The position numbers were made by a program, and so were the translations under genes. Under the pieces are notes generated by a model. That model worked only from the letters and a program-made list of their open reading frames with translations. It had not been told where the DNA came from and did no database searches. From Dokdonella_A soli (GTDB lineage Bacteria; Pseudomonadota; Gammaproteobacteria; Xanthomonadales; Rhodanobacteraceae): a stretch of DNA of 64,000 bases. This document shows, piece after piece, positions 9,888 to 18,518 of this stretch. The stretch's first letter is position 1, and each line of letters opens with the position of its first letter. The stretch covers positions 1 through 64,000 of the forward strand of contig NZ_BAAAEU010000001.1 of NCBI RefSeq assembly GCF_039523175.1, in the 5' to 3' direction.

Positions 9888-11207
9888 TCAAGGATCGTTT
9901 CGCCTTGGCGAAACATGCGGATCGGAGGTGGTCGCGGCGAGCCAGCTCGCCGCGCCCGCTCCCGCAATGCGTCCGCTTGCGAAACAGGCGGTCAGGAGAT
10001 AACCGCCGGTCGGTGCTTCCCAGTCGATCATCTCGCCGGCACAGAACACGCCCGGTAATGCGCGCAGCATCAAGTGCTCGTCGAGCGCATCGAAGCGCAC
10101 GCCGCCGGCTGTGCTGATCGCCTCGTCAAGCGGACGCGGGCGCAGCAAGGTCAGCGGCAGCGACTTGATGGCCGCAGCCACGCGCGCGCTGTCCTCGCGC
10201 TCGTCCTTCGCGAGCACCTCGTACAGCAGACCCGCCTTGACGCCCTCGATACCGGCGTGGCGCCGCCAGTGCTCGCTCAGGGAGCGGTGGCCGCGCGGAC
10301 GCGCGAGCTCGCGGGCAAGACGCTCGAGCTCGCGTCCCGGCGCGAGGTCGAGGCGGATCTCAGTCGCGCCGTGCGTAGCGATCGCGTCGCGCAGTTGCGC
10401 GCTGAAGGCATAGATCAGGCTGCCCTCGACACCGTTCGCGCTGATCACGAACTCGCCCTGACGACGCGTCGGCGAGCCGTCCGCGCAGCGCCATTCGAGG
10501 ACGACCGGCTTGACCGGCTGGCCCGCATGACGCTTCGCGAAGTGTTCGCTCCACGCGACGTCGAAGCCGCAGTTCGCCGGCGCCAGCGGTGCAACGTCGA
10601 CACCACGTTGCTCGAGCGGAGCGACCCAGCGACCATCGGAACCGAGCACCGGCCAGCTGCCGCCGCCGAGCGTCAGCACGACCGCGTCGGCGGCAACGCG
10701 CCGCTCTTCCCCCTCGTGCACGAAACGAAGCGCACCGCTCTGGTCCCAGCCACGCCAGTCATGGTGCATGTGGAAGCGCACGCCGCTCGCGCGCAAGCGG
10801 CGCACCCAGCCACGCAGCAGCGGTGCGGCCTTGAGATCGATCGGGAACACGCGACCGGAACTGCCGACGAAGGTGTCGACACCGAGTCCGCGCGCCCATT
10901 CGCGCAGCGCATCCGCATCGAACCCGCGCAGCCAGCGCGCAATCTCCGGCTGGCGCACCCCATAGCGCGCCGTGAACGTCTCGAACGGATCGGAATGGGT
11001 CAGGTTGAGACCGCCCTTGCCGGCAATCAGGAACTTGCGCCCGACCGAACCCATGCGATCGAAGAGATCGACCTCCGCGCCCGCCGCGCGCGCGACTTCG
11101 GCTGCCATCAGGCCGGCCGGTCCGCCGCCGATGACGGCAACATGAGCGATTGTGGCGGGCGCGCCGCATGCGGCCGCGCGCAACGAACCGCGCTCTGTTT
11201 GCATCAT
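9888..11207 (-). CDS. HI0933/YhiN-type FAD-dependent oxidoreductase
   Basis: A 439-residue flavoprotein. The FAD dinucleotide-binding motif IGGGPAGLMAAEVARAAGAEVDLFD is near residues 25-49. Family hallmarks follow: GRKFLIAGKGGLNLTHSDP, then PTGGYLLTACFASGRIAG at the C-terminus, closing the second FAD site. This matches the TIGR03862/HI0933-like family of unknown substrate. The start at 11207 (MMQTER) is preferred over a 30-codon longer frame because AAGGAA precedes it and the extra residues are Arg-rich and unlike the family. Monocistronic and convergent with the DUF4440 gene. Confidence 0.88.
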   Translation of the reverse strand: MMQTERGSLRAAACGAPATIAHVAVIGGGPAGLMAAEVARAAGAEVDLFDRMGSVGRKFLIAGKGGLNLTHSDPFETFTARYGVRQPEIARWLRGFDADALREWARGLGVDTFVGSSGRVFPIDLKAAPLLRGWVRRLRASGVRFHMHHDWRGWDQSGALRFVHEGEERRVAADAVVLTLGGGSWPVLGSDGRWVAPLEQRGVDVAPLAPANCGFDVAWSEHFAKRHAGQPVKPVVLEWRCADGSPTRRQGEFVISANGVEGSLIYAFSAQLRDAIATHGATEIRLDLAPGRELERLARELARPRGHRSLSEHWRRHAGIEGVKAGLLYEVLAKDEREDSARVAAAIKSLPLTLLRPRPLDEAISTAGGVRFDALDEHLMLRALPGVFCAGEMIDWEAPTGGYLLTACFASGRIAGAGAASWLAATTSDPHVSPRRNDP

Positions 11208-11370
11208 GCGTCGTTCCTTCAGGCGTACCCGTCGCGGCCGCACGCGCGCAAGGGCTCGGGCAGGAACTCTATCGTAGCGCACACGAAGCACGAGCAAGAT
11301 CGTGCGACGGGGCTGGCTTGAGCCTCGAACGAAGCCGGGAACGACCGCTCAATTTCGCGAAACGCCTGCG

Positions 11371-12744
11371 CTATGGACAACCATCGAAGCCGTTGTTGAA
11401 TACGATATCGTTCTGCTGCAGTTCGTAAGCGCCAATATCGGCCGCACCGTGATCAACGCGCGCATACGGCGAGCCACGCTGATCGAAAGCCAGCCCCGCC
11501 GGACTGCTGCCGGCGTCGATGGCGGGACTGTGGCTGAGCAACGCGTGGGTCTGCGTTGGTCCACCATTGTTGCGCAGGGATCCAAGCAACGGGCATTGGT
11601 TGAGGATCGTGCCCGGCGGCGCACCGCTCGTTGCCACGCCGATCATGTTGTTCGCGCCGCTGACGGTGACGGTCTTGCCGCCGCCGCTGATCGCGGCGAA
11701 ATCGGCCTCGTTCGTGCCGTATGTATTGCTGGACAGCAGTGAACTTCGCAGGTCGGCGGAAATCGATCCGTAGCTCGGTATCACCGTCAATCCAGCAGCG
11801 AGGAAATAAGGACCGGATTTGTTCGTGGCTGCCGTGTTGAAGGCAATCGTGCTGTTCCGCAGGACGACCGGAACATCCGAAGCCACGCCGCCCACGGCGT
11901 TCGTATGCGCGCTGTTCCCGGAAATCGTGCTGCTGTGGATGTAGACGGAATACGCTGCGGGGCTCTTGGAAAACACCGCCATGCCGCCAGCCTCGAACTC
12001 CGCGCGGTTGCCGGATATGGTCGAGGCAAAAATATCCACGTTCTTCCGCGCGTAGACGCCGCCAGCTAGGCCATAGCCTGCGCTGCCGCTCGATTGATTG
12101 CCGCTGATGGTGCTGTACCTCGCAGTGAAGTTTCCGGCGGCCCAAACGCCGCCGCCGTAGCTATGCACCTTTCCGCTGGAGATCGCCGAATTTCCGCTGA
12201 TCGTGCTGTACTCGACGGCAATGTTGCCGGCTGCGGCTATGCCGCCACCGGTGGCTCGGCCGACCGTGGATTGAGCGGTGCATTTGGATACCGTGGTACG
12301 CAACAGGTGCACGCTGCCTGCTGACGCTATACAGCCGCCGCCCACGGAGCCTGCGCTGGAATACTGTGCACCATAGGTGATGTCGAGGTCGGTCAGTCGC
12401 AACGTGCCCTTGCCGGAATGACCGAAGATGTAACTGTGTTGCACGCTGCCGTTGTACTTGCCGGTGATGGTTACCCGGCCGCTCGGCCCCTGCAAGGTCA
12501 AGTCACCCTGGCTGATCTTGATCGCACCGGTATGCAGACTGATGGTGCTGCAGGACAAGCTGCCCATGTCCACCGTATCTCCGCTGCTCGCGGAGATAAT
12601 CGCGGCGCGCAAGCTGCCGATGCCGCTGTCGTTGCAATTGGATACGGAAATCGTATTCGCCAGCACGGCGGGCGACGCGACAGCGATAGCGACTGCCATG
12701 CAGGCCGCGAGCGGCTTCTTGCGGATGCGTGTGATGGTGTCCAT
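11371..12744 (-). CDS. Secreted beta-helix (choice-of-anchor Q) protein
   Basis: A 457-residue exported protein. The signal peptide (KKPLAACMAVAIAVASPAVLA) is followed by NTISVSNCNDSGIGSLRAAI, a typical opening for parallel beta-helix adhesin-like proteins. Many STISGN repeats (ending near residue 290) form helix turns. The C-terminal block GGPTQTHALLSHSPAIDAG...DIGAYE is the choice-of-anchor Q signature. The last residues, NDIVFNNGFDGC, resemble an IFxxGFE-type tail common on secreted proteins of this order (from memory). The start at 12744 is supported by GGAG 7 bases upstream. It is divergent from the ECF sigma/kinase pair, with the remnant of a paralogue between them. Confidence 0.85.
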   Translation of the reverse strand: MDTITRIRKKPLAACMAVAIAVASPAVLANTISVSNCNDSGIGSLRAAIISASSGDTVDMGSLSCSTISLHTGAIKISQGDLTLQGPSGRVTITGKYNGSVQHSYIFGHSGKGTLRLTDLDITYGAQYSSAGSVGGGCIASAGSVHLLRTTVSKCTAQSTVGRATGGGIAAAGNIAVEYSTISGNSAISSGKVHSYGGGVWAAGNFTARYSTISGNQSSGSAGYGLAGGVYARKNVDIFASTISGNRAEFEAGGMAVFSKSPAAYSVYIHSSTISGNSAHTNAVGGVASDVPVVLRNSTIAFNTAATNKSGPYFLAAGLTVIPSYGSISADLRSSLLSSNTYGTNEADFAAISGGGKTVTVSGANNMIGVATSGAPPGTILNQCPLLGSLRNNGGPTQTHALLSHSPAIDAGSSPAGLAFDQRGSPYARVDHGAADIGAYELQQNDIVFNNGFDGCP

Positions 12745-12762
12745 GGGCTGCTCCATTCGCGG

Positions 12763-12984
12763 CTAATCGAATCCGTTATAGAAAATCTCGTCGTCGGGAT
12801 CCTGACGCTCGTAGGCACCGATGTCGGGCGCCGCGCCGACCGTGCGAAACTATCCGGGGCCGCGCTGGTCGCGCCCGGCAGTCAGCGCCGTATCGACGCC
12901 TCGATCGACAGCCCGACTGGTCGCAAGCAGCGCATGTGTGCGCGTAAGACCTCCGTGATTGGACAATGGCACCAGCTGCGGGTC
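12763..12984 (-). pseudogene. Remnant of a second choice-of-anchor Q protein
   Basis: Conceptual translation gives DPQLVPLSNHGGLTRTHAL, then DQRGPG, an in-frame stop at 12850-12852, then FRTVGAAPDIGAYE and the tail DDEIFYNGFD with its own stop at 12763-12765. This parallels the C-terminus of the intact neighbour (NNGGPTQTHALL, DIGAYE, IVFNNGFD), so it is the decayed end of a tandem paralogue that has lost its N-terminus. Sequence upstream of 12984 shows no further similarity by eye. The rest of 12985-13182 holds no gene that I can support. Confidence 0.75.
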
Positions 12985-13182
12985 ACTGGCGATCGTGTCG
13001 GCGCGAGCGGCTTGAGCGGAAGATGGCGTGCAACGGACGCGATCTGCATATGCCCTCCGAACTGTCGAATGCCGAACCAACGGCATGGAAAATGGGCGGC
13101 CCTACCATGGAAACGGAATACGGCGCAGTTCGCGACATGCCGGCTGTGCTAGGGTTGCCTGGGCGAAAAATCACAGACGGCT

Positions 13183-13749
13183 ATGACGGATCCGGTTCCA
13201 CTGACTGCATGGCTTCGCGCCGCGGCCGGCGGCGACGGCGACGCCGGCGACCGTGCCTATGCGCAGATCTATGCCGAATTGCGTCGCCTCGCCGCACGCC
13301 AGCTGGGAGCAGCCAACGGCCAGGCAACACTGACCCCTACGGCGCTCGTCAATGAGGCGTTCCTGAAATTGGCCGGTGGGTCACTTGCCGCGCTGAACGA
13401 CCGACGCCATTTCTTCAATCTCGCCGCGCGCGCGATGCGCCAGACGGTGATCGACCACGCACGCGAGCGACTGTCCCAGAAACGCGGCGGCGACCTGGTG
13501 CGCACGGAGTTCGATGAGAACATTGCCGACCGCACGCTCGATGCGCCGCAGACGCTCGCGATCGAGCAAGCGCTTACCGCACTCGAACGGCAGGATGCGG
13601 AACTCGCCGAGGCCTTCAGTTGGCGCTTCTTCACCGGATTGTCCGTGCAACAGATCGCCGAGCTGCGCAGCGTGACCGTGCGCACCGTGCAGCGCGATCT
13701 TGCTCTGGCGCGCAACTATCTGCGTCTTGCGCTCGGCGACATGCCATGA
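13183..13749 (+). CDS. ECF-type RNA polymerase sigma factor (TIGR02999-like)
   Basis: A 188-residue sigma factor with region 2 (YAELRRLAARQL...NEAFLKLA...RRHFFNLAARAMRQTVIDHAR) and region 4 helix-turn-helix (LSVQQIAELRSVTVRTVQRDLALARNYL). The opening and the NEAFLKL motif match the TIGR02999 / Ser-Thr-kinase-associated ECF group. The acidic residues usual just before the QEVF motif are replaced by TLTPTALV. In the related ECF43 factor EcfP of Vibrio, such a change makes activity depend on phosphorylation by the linked kinase. The stop overlaps the kinase start by 4 bases, and no anti-sigma gene is visible, so the kinase is the probable regulator. Confidence 0.9.
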   Translation: MTDPVPLTAWLRAAAGGDGDAGDRAYAQIYAELRRLAARQLGAANGQATLTPTALVNEAFLKLAGGSLAALNDRRHFFNLAARAMRQTVIDHARERLSQKRGGDLVRTEFDENIADRTLDAPQTLAIEQALTALERQDAELAEAFSWRFFTGLSVQQIAELRSVTVRTVQRDLALARNYLRLALGDMP

Positions 13750-16295
13750 ACGATGCACAAATGCCGCCGCTGTTCAGTGCCGAACGCTGGCGCGAACTTC
13801 GCGCGCTGATCGATCGCCTCGACGCGTTGTCTGCTGTTGCGCGCGCGAAAGAACTCGACGACATCGCGTTGATCGATGCGGAACTCGCGAGCGCTGCGCG
13901 CGCGCTCGCGACCGCGGAGAGCACCGTTCCGCAAGATCCCGCGAACGACGGTCCGATGCAGGTACAGGAAGCGATGCCGGCGCAGATCGGACCCTTCCGC
14001 CTGTTGCGCCCAATCGGCGTCGGCGGCATGGGCGTGGTCTATCTTGCGGAGCGCCACAGCACCGATTTCACCCAACGCGTCGCATTGAAACTCCTCGACG
14101 GCGGCGCGTCGCAGGCGTCGCGCCTGGCCTCTCGTGAACGCAGCATCCTCGCCTCGCTCGTGCACGCGAACATCACTGCATTCGTCGATGCAGGCATCGA
14201 GGGCGGTCGCGCCTGGCTTGCAATGGAATACGTCGATGGCGAGCCGTTGCTTGCCTGCTGCGAGCGTCTCGGTCTCGACATGCAAGCGCGCGTTCGCCTG
14301 TTCGACCAGGTTTGCGCGGCGGTGGCGCACGCACATTCGCGACTCGTCGTGCATCGCGACCTCAAGCCGACGAACGTGCTGGTGAGCAGGGACGGCACGG
14401 TCAAGCTGCTCGACTTCGGCATTGCGCTGATGCTCGATCCCGGCGAGGAACAGACGGCAGTGACTCGTGTTTTCACGCCGGAGTACGCCGCGCCGGAGCA
14501 GCTGCGCGGTGAACGCGCCACCACAGCGACCGACGTGTACGCGCTGGGGCTGATGCTGTACGAACTGATCTGCGGCAAGCGCCTGCCGACAATCGAGCAC
14601 AGCGGTGAATGGACCACCGCTGAGCTTGCACGCTATGCGACGACGGGAACGGAAACCGCGACCGCGTCGCACACCAATACGAAAATTGCCACGCACCTGT
14701 TGCGCGGGGACCTGGGCCGCATCACCGCACACGCGCTGGCGCCGAACCCCGGGCAGCGTTATCAATCCGTCGCCATGCTGCGAGAGGATTTGCAACGCTG
14801 GCTCGACCATCGGCCGCTGGGTATCGGACGGCCTGGACTCGCCTATGTCACAACGCGCTTCATGCGCCGGCATCGCGCTGCCGTGGCAATTGCGGCGCTT
14901 GCCATCCTCGCGCTGATCGGCACCAGCAGCGTCGCTCTTTGGCAAGCGCACGAAGCCAGACTCATGGCCACGCGCGCCGACCACGCCAAGACGTTCCTGG
15001 CCGCGCTATTCGCCGACGCCAACCCTTTTCAATCGAAGCGAAGCGGCAAGACCACGGTCGACCTGCTGCGCGATGCCGCGCAACGCATCGACAAGGAATT
15101 CGCCGATGCGCCCGAACTGCAGGTCGACTTGCGCACGACGCTGGCTGGCGGATTAATGCGGCTCGGCGAGCCCAAGCTCGCGCGCCATCTGCAGCAACAC
15201 AGCGTTGATCAGCTGAGACAGATGCATGGGGAACGTGCTCCGCAGGTGGGCGCGGCCTTGGGGCAGCTGGCGATCGCGATGGAGGAAAGCGGGGACATCG
15301 ACGACGCGCGAGCGCAGTTCTCCGAGGCGTACACGATCCTGCGTGGCGCAGACGACGCGTACGGGCGCGATCGCATCAGCGTCATGACCGGGCTCGCGAA
15401 GATGGCCAATCGCCAGAGCGATCACGCCGAGGCGCTGCGCTGGCACGAAGCCGTGCTGAAGGAGCGCGAAGCGAAGGAAGGACCGGAAAGCGCCGATATC
15501 GCCATGGATTTGATGAATCTGTCGGCCGACGCCGCCTACCAGGAAAACTTCGCCCGTAGCGAGACCCTGGCTCAGCAAGCGCACACGATGCTGGAACACG
15601 TACTCGGCCCGGGGCATGCCCGCAGCATTTACGTCGACAACGAACTGGGAGCATCGGAAGTCGATATGGGGCATTGCGCAGCGGCGATCACGACGCTCGG
15701 CAACGCTGTCGGCGTCGCGCGACGCGCCCTGCCACCGGGCGCTGGCATGCTCGGCATCACGCTGTCAAACCTCGGTCACGCAGAGTCCTGCACCGGCGAC
15801 GATGAAGCGGCGATCGTTACGCTGCGTGAGGCGAGGTCACTGCTCGCCGCAGCGAACGACCCGAGCGTCGGCACCACCGAATTGAAGCTGGGTATGGCCG
15901 AACTGCGCGCGCATCACGCCGAGGCATTGCAGACACTGGACGCCAGCCGGGTCCATCTAGCCGGAGTCACATCGCGTCTCGCGAGCGCCACGGAAACCGC
16001 CTTGTGGGCACAGGCTGCCTATGGCGCGGCATTGGCATCCAGCGGCCGTCTGGCGGAGGGAGAGCGTTTCGCACGCGAGGCACGCACCATGTTGCTGGCC
16101 AGAAAAAGCGCCAGTCACGTCACGCAGGCCGAGATCGACAAGCTGCTCGCCGACGTGCTCGACCACGAGAACGCTGCAGGCGAAGCAAGGGCGCTGCGTG
16201 AGGAAGCACTTGCGGCGTACCGGCGTGTTTATGACGCCGAGCACCCGAGCATCCGCGCATTGGCGAGGGAACTCGATTCCACGGCTGGCCGCTGA
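13746..16295 (+). CDS. Membrane Ser/Thr protein kinase with TPR-like C-terminus
   Basis: An 849-residue protein. A cytoplasmic linker (~1-80) precedes the kinase domain, with a glycine loop GVGGMGVVYLAE near 91, catalytic loop HRDLKPTNVLV near 202 and DFGIA near 223. A single transmembrane segment (VAIAALAILALIGTSSVALW) lies near 378-398. A long, probably periplasmic, region of tetratricopeptide-like helices follows to the end (for example HAEALRWHEAVLKEREAKEG). The start at 13746 overlaps the sigma-factor stop (ATGA), so the two are translationally coupled. By analogy with PknT/EcfP the kinase probably senses an envelope cue and phosphorylates the sigma factor; that link is inference. Confidence 0.9.
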   Translation: MNDAQMPPLFSAERWRELRALIDRLDALSAVARAKELDDIALIDAELASAARALATAESTVPQDPANDGPMQVQEAMPAQIGPFRLLRPIGVGGMGVVYLAERHSTDFTQRVALKLLDGGASQASRLASRERSILASLVHANITAFVDAGIEGGRAWLAMEYVDGEPLLACCERLGLDMQARVRLFDQVCAAVAHAHSRLVVHRDLKPTNVLVSRDGTVKLLDFGIALMLDPGEEQTAVTRVFTPEYAAPEQLRGERATTATDVYALGLMLYELICGKRLPTIEHSGEWTTAELARYATTGTETATASHTNTKIATHLLRGDLGRITAHALAPNPGQRYQSVAMLREDLQRWLDHRPLGIGRPGLAYVTTRFMRRHRAAVAIAALAILALIGTSSVALWQAHEARLMATRADHAKTFLAALFADANPFQSKRSGKTTVDLLRDAAQRIDKEFADAPELQVDLRTTLAGGLMRLGEPKLARHLQQHSVDQLRQMHGERAPQVGAALGQLAIAMEESGDIDDARAQFSEAYTILRGADDAYGRDRISVMTGLAKMANRQSDHAEALRWHEAVLKEREAKEGPESADIAMDLMNLSADAAYQENFARSETLAQQAHTMLEHVLGPGHARSIYVDNELGASEVDMGHCAAAITTLGNAVGVARRALPPGAGMLGITLSNLGHAESCTGDDEAAIVTLREARSLLAAANDPSVGTTELKLGMAELRAHHAEALQTLDASRVHLAGVTSRLASATETALWAQAAYGAALASSGRLAEGERFAREARTMLLARKSASHVTQAEIDKLLADVLDHENAAGEARALREEALAAYRRVYDAEHPSIRALARELDSTAGR

Positions 16296-16366
16296 ACATC
16301 GATGCGCGGGATGCGCGTCGTCTCGATACGCCATGCGCATCGGAGAAGGCTGATGCCAATAGGGGC

Positions 16367-16855
16367 TCAGGCGCCGCCGACCTGCGCGATCCAGTCCTGC
16401 AGGTTGTAGTAGTTGGTCACGCGCGCGATGCGGCCGTCACGGATCTCGAAGAACGCGCCACCGGGCAGTACATACTTCTGGCCATGCGCTGGTGGCAGGC
16501 CCTCGTCGCTGATCTTGTAGGTTCCGTGCACGACGTATTCGGCCGCTGCGCGCGTGCCATCGGGATTCGACGCGACGACGATGTCACGCAACTGCTCGGA
16601 ATAGCTTCTCTCCATGCGTGCGAGAAATGCGCGAAACGCCTCGCGGCCCGTTTCGCGCGGACCCTGGTTGAGGTCGTGCACGACGTCGTCGGTCAGATGG
16701 TTGAGCATCGCGCTCCAGTCGCCACGGTTGAATGCGGCGTAGTAGTTCCCGATCAGCGTGAGCGCATCCTGCATCGTCATCTTCGTCATCCCGGCAAGGT
16801 CCGCCGGCATTATCGGTGCGTGGTGCGGAAGTTTGTACCCGGAAGACGTGCGCAT
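16367..16855 (-). CDS. Ketosteroid isomerase-related (SnoaL-like) protein
   Basis: A 162-residue NTF2-fold protein with LIGNYYAAFNRGDWSAMLNH, LARMERSYSEQLRDIV and the terminal strand GRIARVTNYYNLQDWI, matching the ketosteroid-isomerase-related group (TIGR02096-like). Several ATGs are possible. 16855 is chosen because it shares one base with the stop codon of the upstream miniprotein gene (TGATG), implying translational re-initiation. A shorter start at 16789 (MTKMTMQ) would begin at the domain itself. No signal peptide; substrate unknown. Confidence 0.8.
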   Translation of the reverse strand: MRTSSGYKLPHHAPIMPADLAGMTKMTMQDALTLIGNYYAAFNRGDWSAMLNHLTDDVVHDLNQGPRETGREAFRAFLARMERSYSEQLRDIVVASNPDGTRAAAEYVVHGTYKISDEGLPPAHGQKYVLPGGAFFEIRDGRIARVTNYYNLQDWIAQVGGA

Positions 16856-17037
16856 CACCACCCATGGTGGCCGAGCCCGCTCCAATGGAACGCCCGGAAC
16901 AATCCGAACGCAGTCCAGAACAGTTTCTTCAGCCCGCGCGCGAGCAGCCACGCAACTGCGATGGCCAGTACGAACGGCAGGTACTTTTCGAGCGTCTCGC
17001 GCTGCGGCGACGAGAGATCCGGAAGCTCGATGTTCAT
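16855..17037 (-). CDS. 60-residue membrane miniprotein
   Basis: A small protein starting MNIELPDLSSPQRETLEKYL with one hydrophobic helix (PFVLAIAVAWLLARGL), followed by a basic/aromatic tail ending GLGHHGW. A strong Shine-Dalgarno (GGGAGGAG) sits 5 bases before the ATG, and the stop overlaps the next gene by one base; both support a real gene. I do not recognise the family. The Shine-Dalgarno lies in the 3' arm of a perfect 12-bp hairpin, so its translation, and by coupling that of the isomerase-like gene, is probably controlled by RNA structure. Confidence 0.75.
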   Translation of the reverse strand: MNIELPDLSSPQRETLEKYLPFVLAIAVAWLLARGLKKLFWTAFGLFRAFHWSGLGHHGW

Positions 17038-17044
17038 GATGTCT

Positions 17045-17072
17045 CCTCCCGCACCATCGGTGGTGCGGGAGG
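17045..17072 (-). promoter_or_regulatory. Hairpin sequestering a Shine-Dalgarno
   Basis: On the minus strand CCTCCCGCACCA (17072-17061) pairs perfectly with TGGTGCGGGAGG (17056-17045) around a 4-base loop. The 3' arm contains most of the GGGAGGAG ribosome-binding site (17050-17043) of the miniprotein gene that starts at 17037. There is no U tract, so it is not a classical terminator. Such an arrangement would block initiation until the helix is opened by heat, a protein or a ligand. Confidence 0.6.
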
Positions 17073-17227
17073 ATCATCGCGATTCGCGGTGAGCCGGATC
17101 AGGCACAGGCGTCAGCGATCGCAGGTGACGGCGGTCATGTGCAACATCGCTGCACACCATGGCATTCGGCCGTGCCTCAATCTGGACCCTCACGCCGTTC
17201 GCCTGTCCGGGCCGGCGTTCGCTCCTT

Positions 17228-17878
17228 TCAATCCTTGACCGGAAACACTTCCGCATCGGGCTTGACGTCGCCGACCACGTCGACGCCTTTCGGTGGCACG
17301 AACTTGAACGTACTCGTGGGCAGCGCAGGATTGCGTTTCCAGTCGCCGAAGCGGATTTCGGTGGTGTTGCCGAGCTGGTCCTTGAACCGCATGCGCTGCA
17401 ACGTGCCTGCGTCGAAGCCGAGTTCGGCGTATTCGAACTCGGGCTCCTTTGCCTTCGAGGCCAGCCTGAGCCACGTCAGCCCATCGCGCTCGCCGGCCTC
17501 ACCTGGCGTGAACTGCCGATCGAGCTGGGACAGATCGGTCAGCACGGTCAGCGGACTGTGCGCTTCCTCCGAACTCTGGTTGCGCACCGAAACCTGCTGC
17601 AGGTCCGGTTCGTAGACCCAGACCTTCGCGCCATCGGCGACGATGGTCTGCTGGTATGGCGCGCTGGTCTCCCAGCGAAACTGGCGCGGCGCCTCGAGCG
17701 CCAAGGTTCCGCGCGACTCGTCGCCGCGATGGCCATTCGCGTCGGTGACTGACTGGCTGAAGCTCGCGGTGACCGAATGCAGGCCCTTGGAAAATGTTTC
17801 CATGCGCGAGCGTGCGCTGTCGGTGGCCAATGCAGTGGTGGCGGCAAGAAGTGCGAGAAGCGGAACGAGAACACGCAT
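17228..17878 (-). CDS. lolA: Outer-membrane lipoprotein carrier LolA
   Basis: Periplasmic chaperone that carries lipoproteins from the LolCDE complex to LolB at the outer membrane. A 216-residue precursor with a signal peptide (RVLVPLLALLAATTALA), then the LolA pattern LHSVTASFSQSVTDANG, RQFRWETSAPYQQTIVADG and KVWVYEPDLQQVSVR. The start at 17878 gives a proper signal peptide; the open frame extends 17 codons upstream without one. In this order lolA normally lies directly downstream of ftsK on the same strand. Here a toxin-antitoxin pair has been inserted between them. Confidence 0.95.
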   Translation of the reverse strand: MRVLVPLLALLAATTALATDSARSRMETFSKGLHSVTASFSQSVTDANGHRGDESRGTLALEAPRQFRWETSAPYQQTIVADGAKVWVYEPDLQQVSVRNQSSEEAHSPLTVLTDLSQLDRQFTPGEAGERDGLTWLRLASKAKEPEFEYAELGFDAGTLQRMRFKDQLGNTTEIRFGDWKRNPALPTSTFKFVPPKGVDVVGDVKPDAEVFPVKD

Positions 17879-17943
17879 GGAATGAGTCAACCTCGGAAGC
17901 GCAGAGCGTCGATTATCCGGGCTCTGCATGAATGCGGACAGGA

Positions 17944-18294
17944 TCAGGCATCGCCATCAGGCCGCAGGACCGCGTCGATGTTCCGCGACACCTGCCTGCG
18001 GGTCCGCGCCCCGATCCGTCCGAGCGGCTCGGCATCGCGTGCGTCGATCGTCGCGACCTTCGCAGTGCGGATCACCGACGGCACCGGCAGCCCCGCCTTG
18101 ACGAGGTCGGGAACGGCCACGTCGCCGGGCCAGCCGCGGTTCTCGGCGCTGGTGATCATCAGCACCCAGAGCAGGCCGTGTGTGTCCTGCAGGTTCGCAG
18201 CGGAAATCACCAGCGCTGGACGGCGCTGCCGCGTAGCGCGATCCGTATACGGAAACGGGACTTTTACGACATCGCCCGGCTCAAAGTTTTGCAT
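17944..18294 (-). CDS. MazF/PemK-family toxin (endoribonuclease)
   Basis: A 116-residue protein from the ATG at 18294 (MQNFEPGDVVKVPFPYTD), with the MazF/PemK fold signature RQRRPALVISAANL and VPSVIRTAKVATID. Members cleave mRNA at short motifs. The start overlaps the antitoxin gene by 14 bases, the typical coupled arrangement. A longer frame exists, but it would extend through the antitoxin's C-terminus and lacks family similarity. The pair probably acts as a stability or stress module. Confidence 0.9.
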   Translation of the reverse strand: MQNFEPGDVVKVPFPYTDRATRQRRPALVISAANLQDTHGLLWVLMITSAENRGWPGDVAVPDLVKAGLPVPSVIRTAKVATIDARDAEPLGRIGARTRRQVSRNIDAVLRPDGDA

Positions 18295-18496
18295 ACGCGC
18301 GCCGATCCGCCTCGCTGTCCCACTCGTCGAAGGTGCGGAACGGATCGTCAACCGGCGCCGACCTTGCCTTGGTCAGGATCACGCGATCCCCGTCAATCTC
18401 GTAGGCAATTTCGTCGCCGTCACGTACGCCGAGCGCCGCGCGTACCGGCTGCGGGATCGTCGTCTGCGCCTTGGTCGTCAGTTTGCTCGAAATCAT
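18281..18496 (-). CDS. AbrB/MazE-type antitoxin
   Basis: A 71-residue protein with an N-terminal SpoVT/AbrB swapped-hairpin DNA-binding domain (SKLTTKAQTTIPQPVRAALGVRDGDEIAYEI) and an acidic C-terminal tail (DDPFRTFDEWDSEADRRAY) expected to wrap the MazF-like toxin. It is first in the operon and overlaps the toxin start. A 39-base palindrome lies 23 bases upstream, spanning a probable promoter, so autoregulation is likely. Confidence 0.92.
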   Translation of the reverse strand: MISSKLTTKAQTTIPQPVRAALGVRDGDEIAYEIDGDRVILTKARSAPVDDPFRTFDEWDSEADRRAYAKL

Positions 18497-18518
18497 TGCC
18501 GGATCTTCATAAAGAAGC

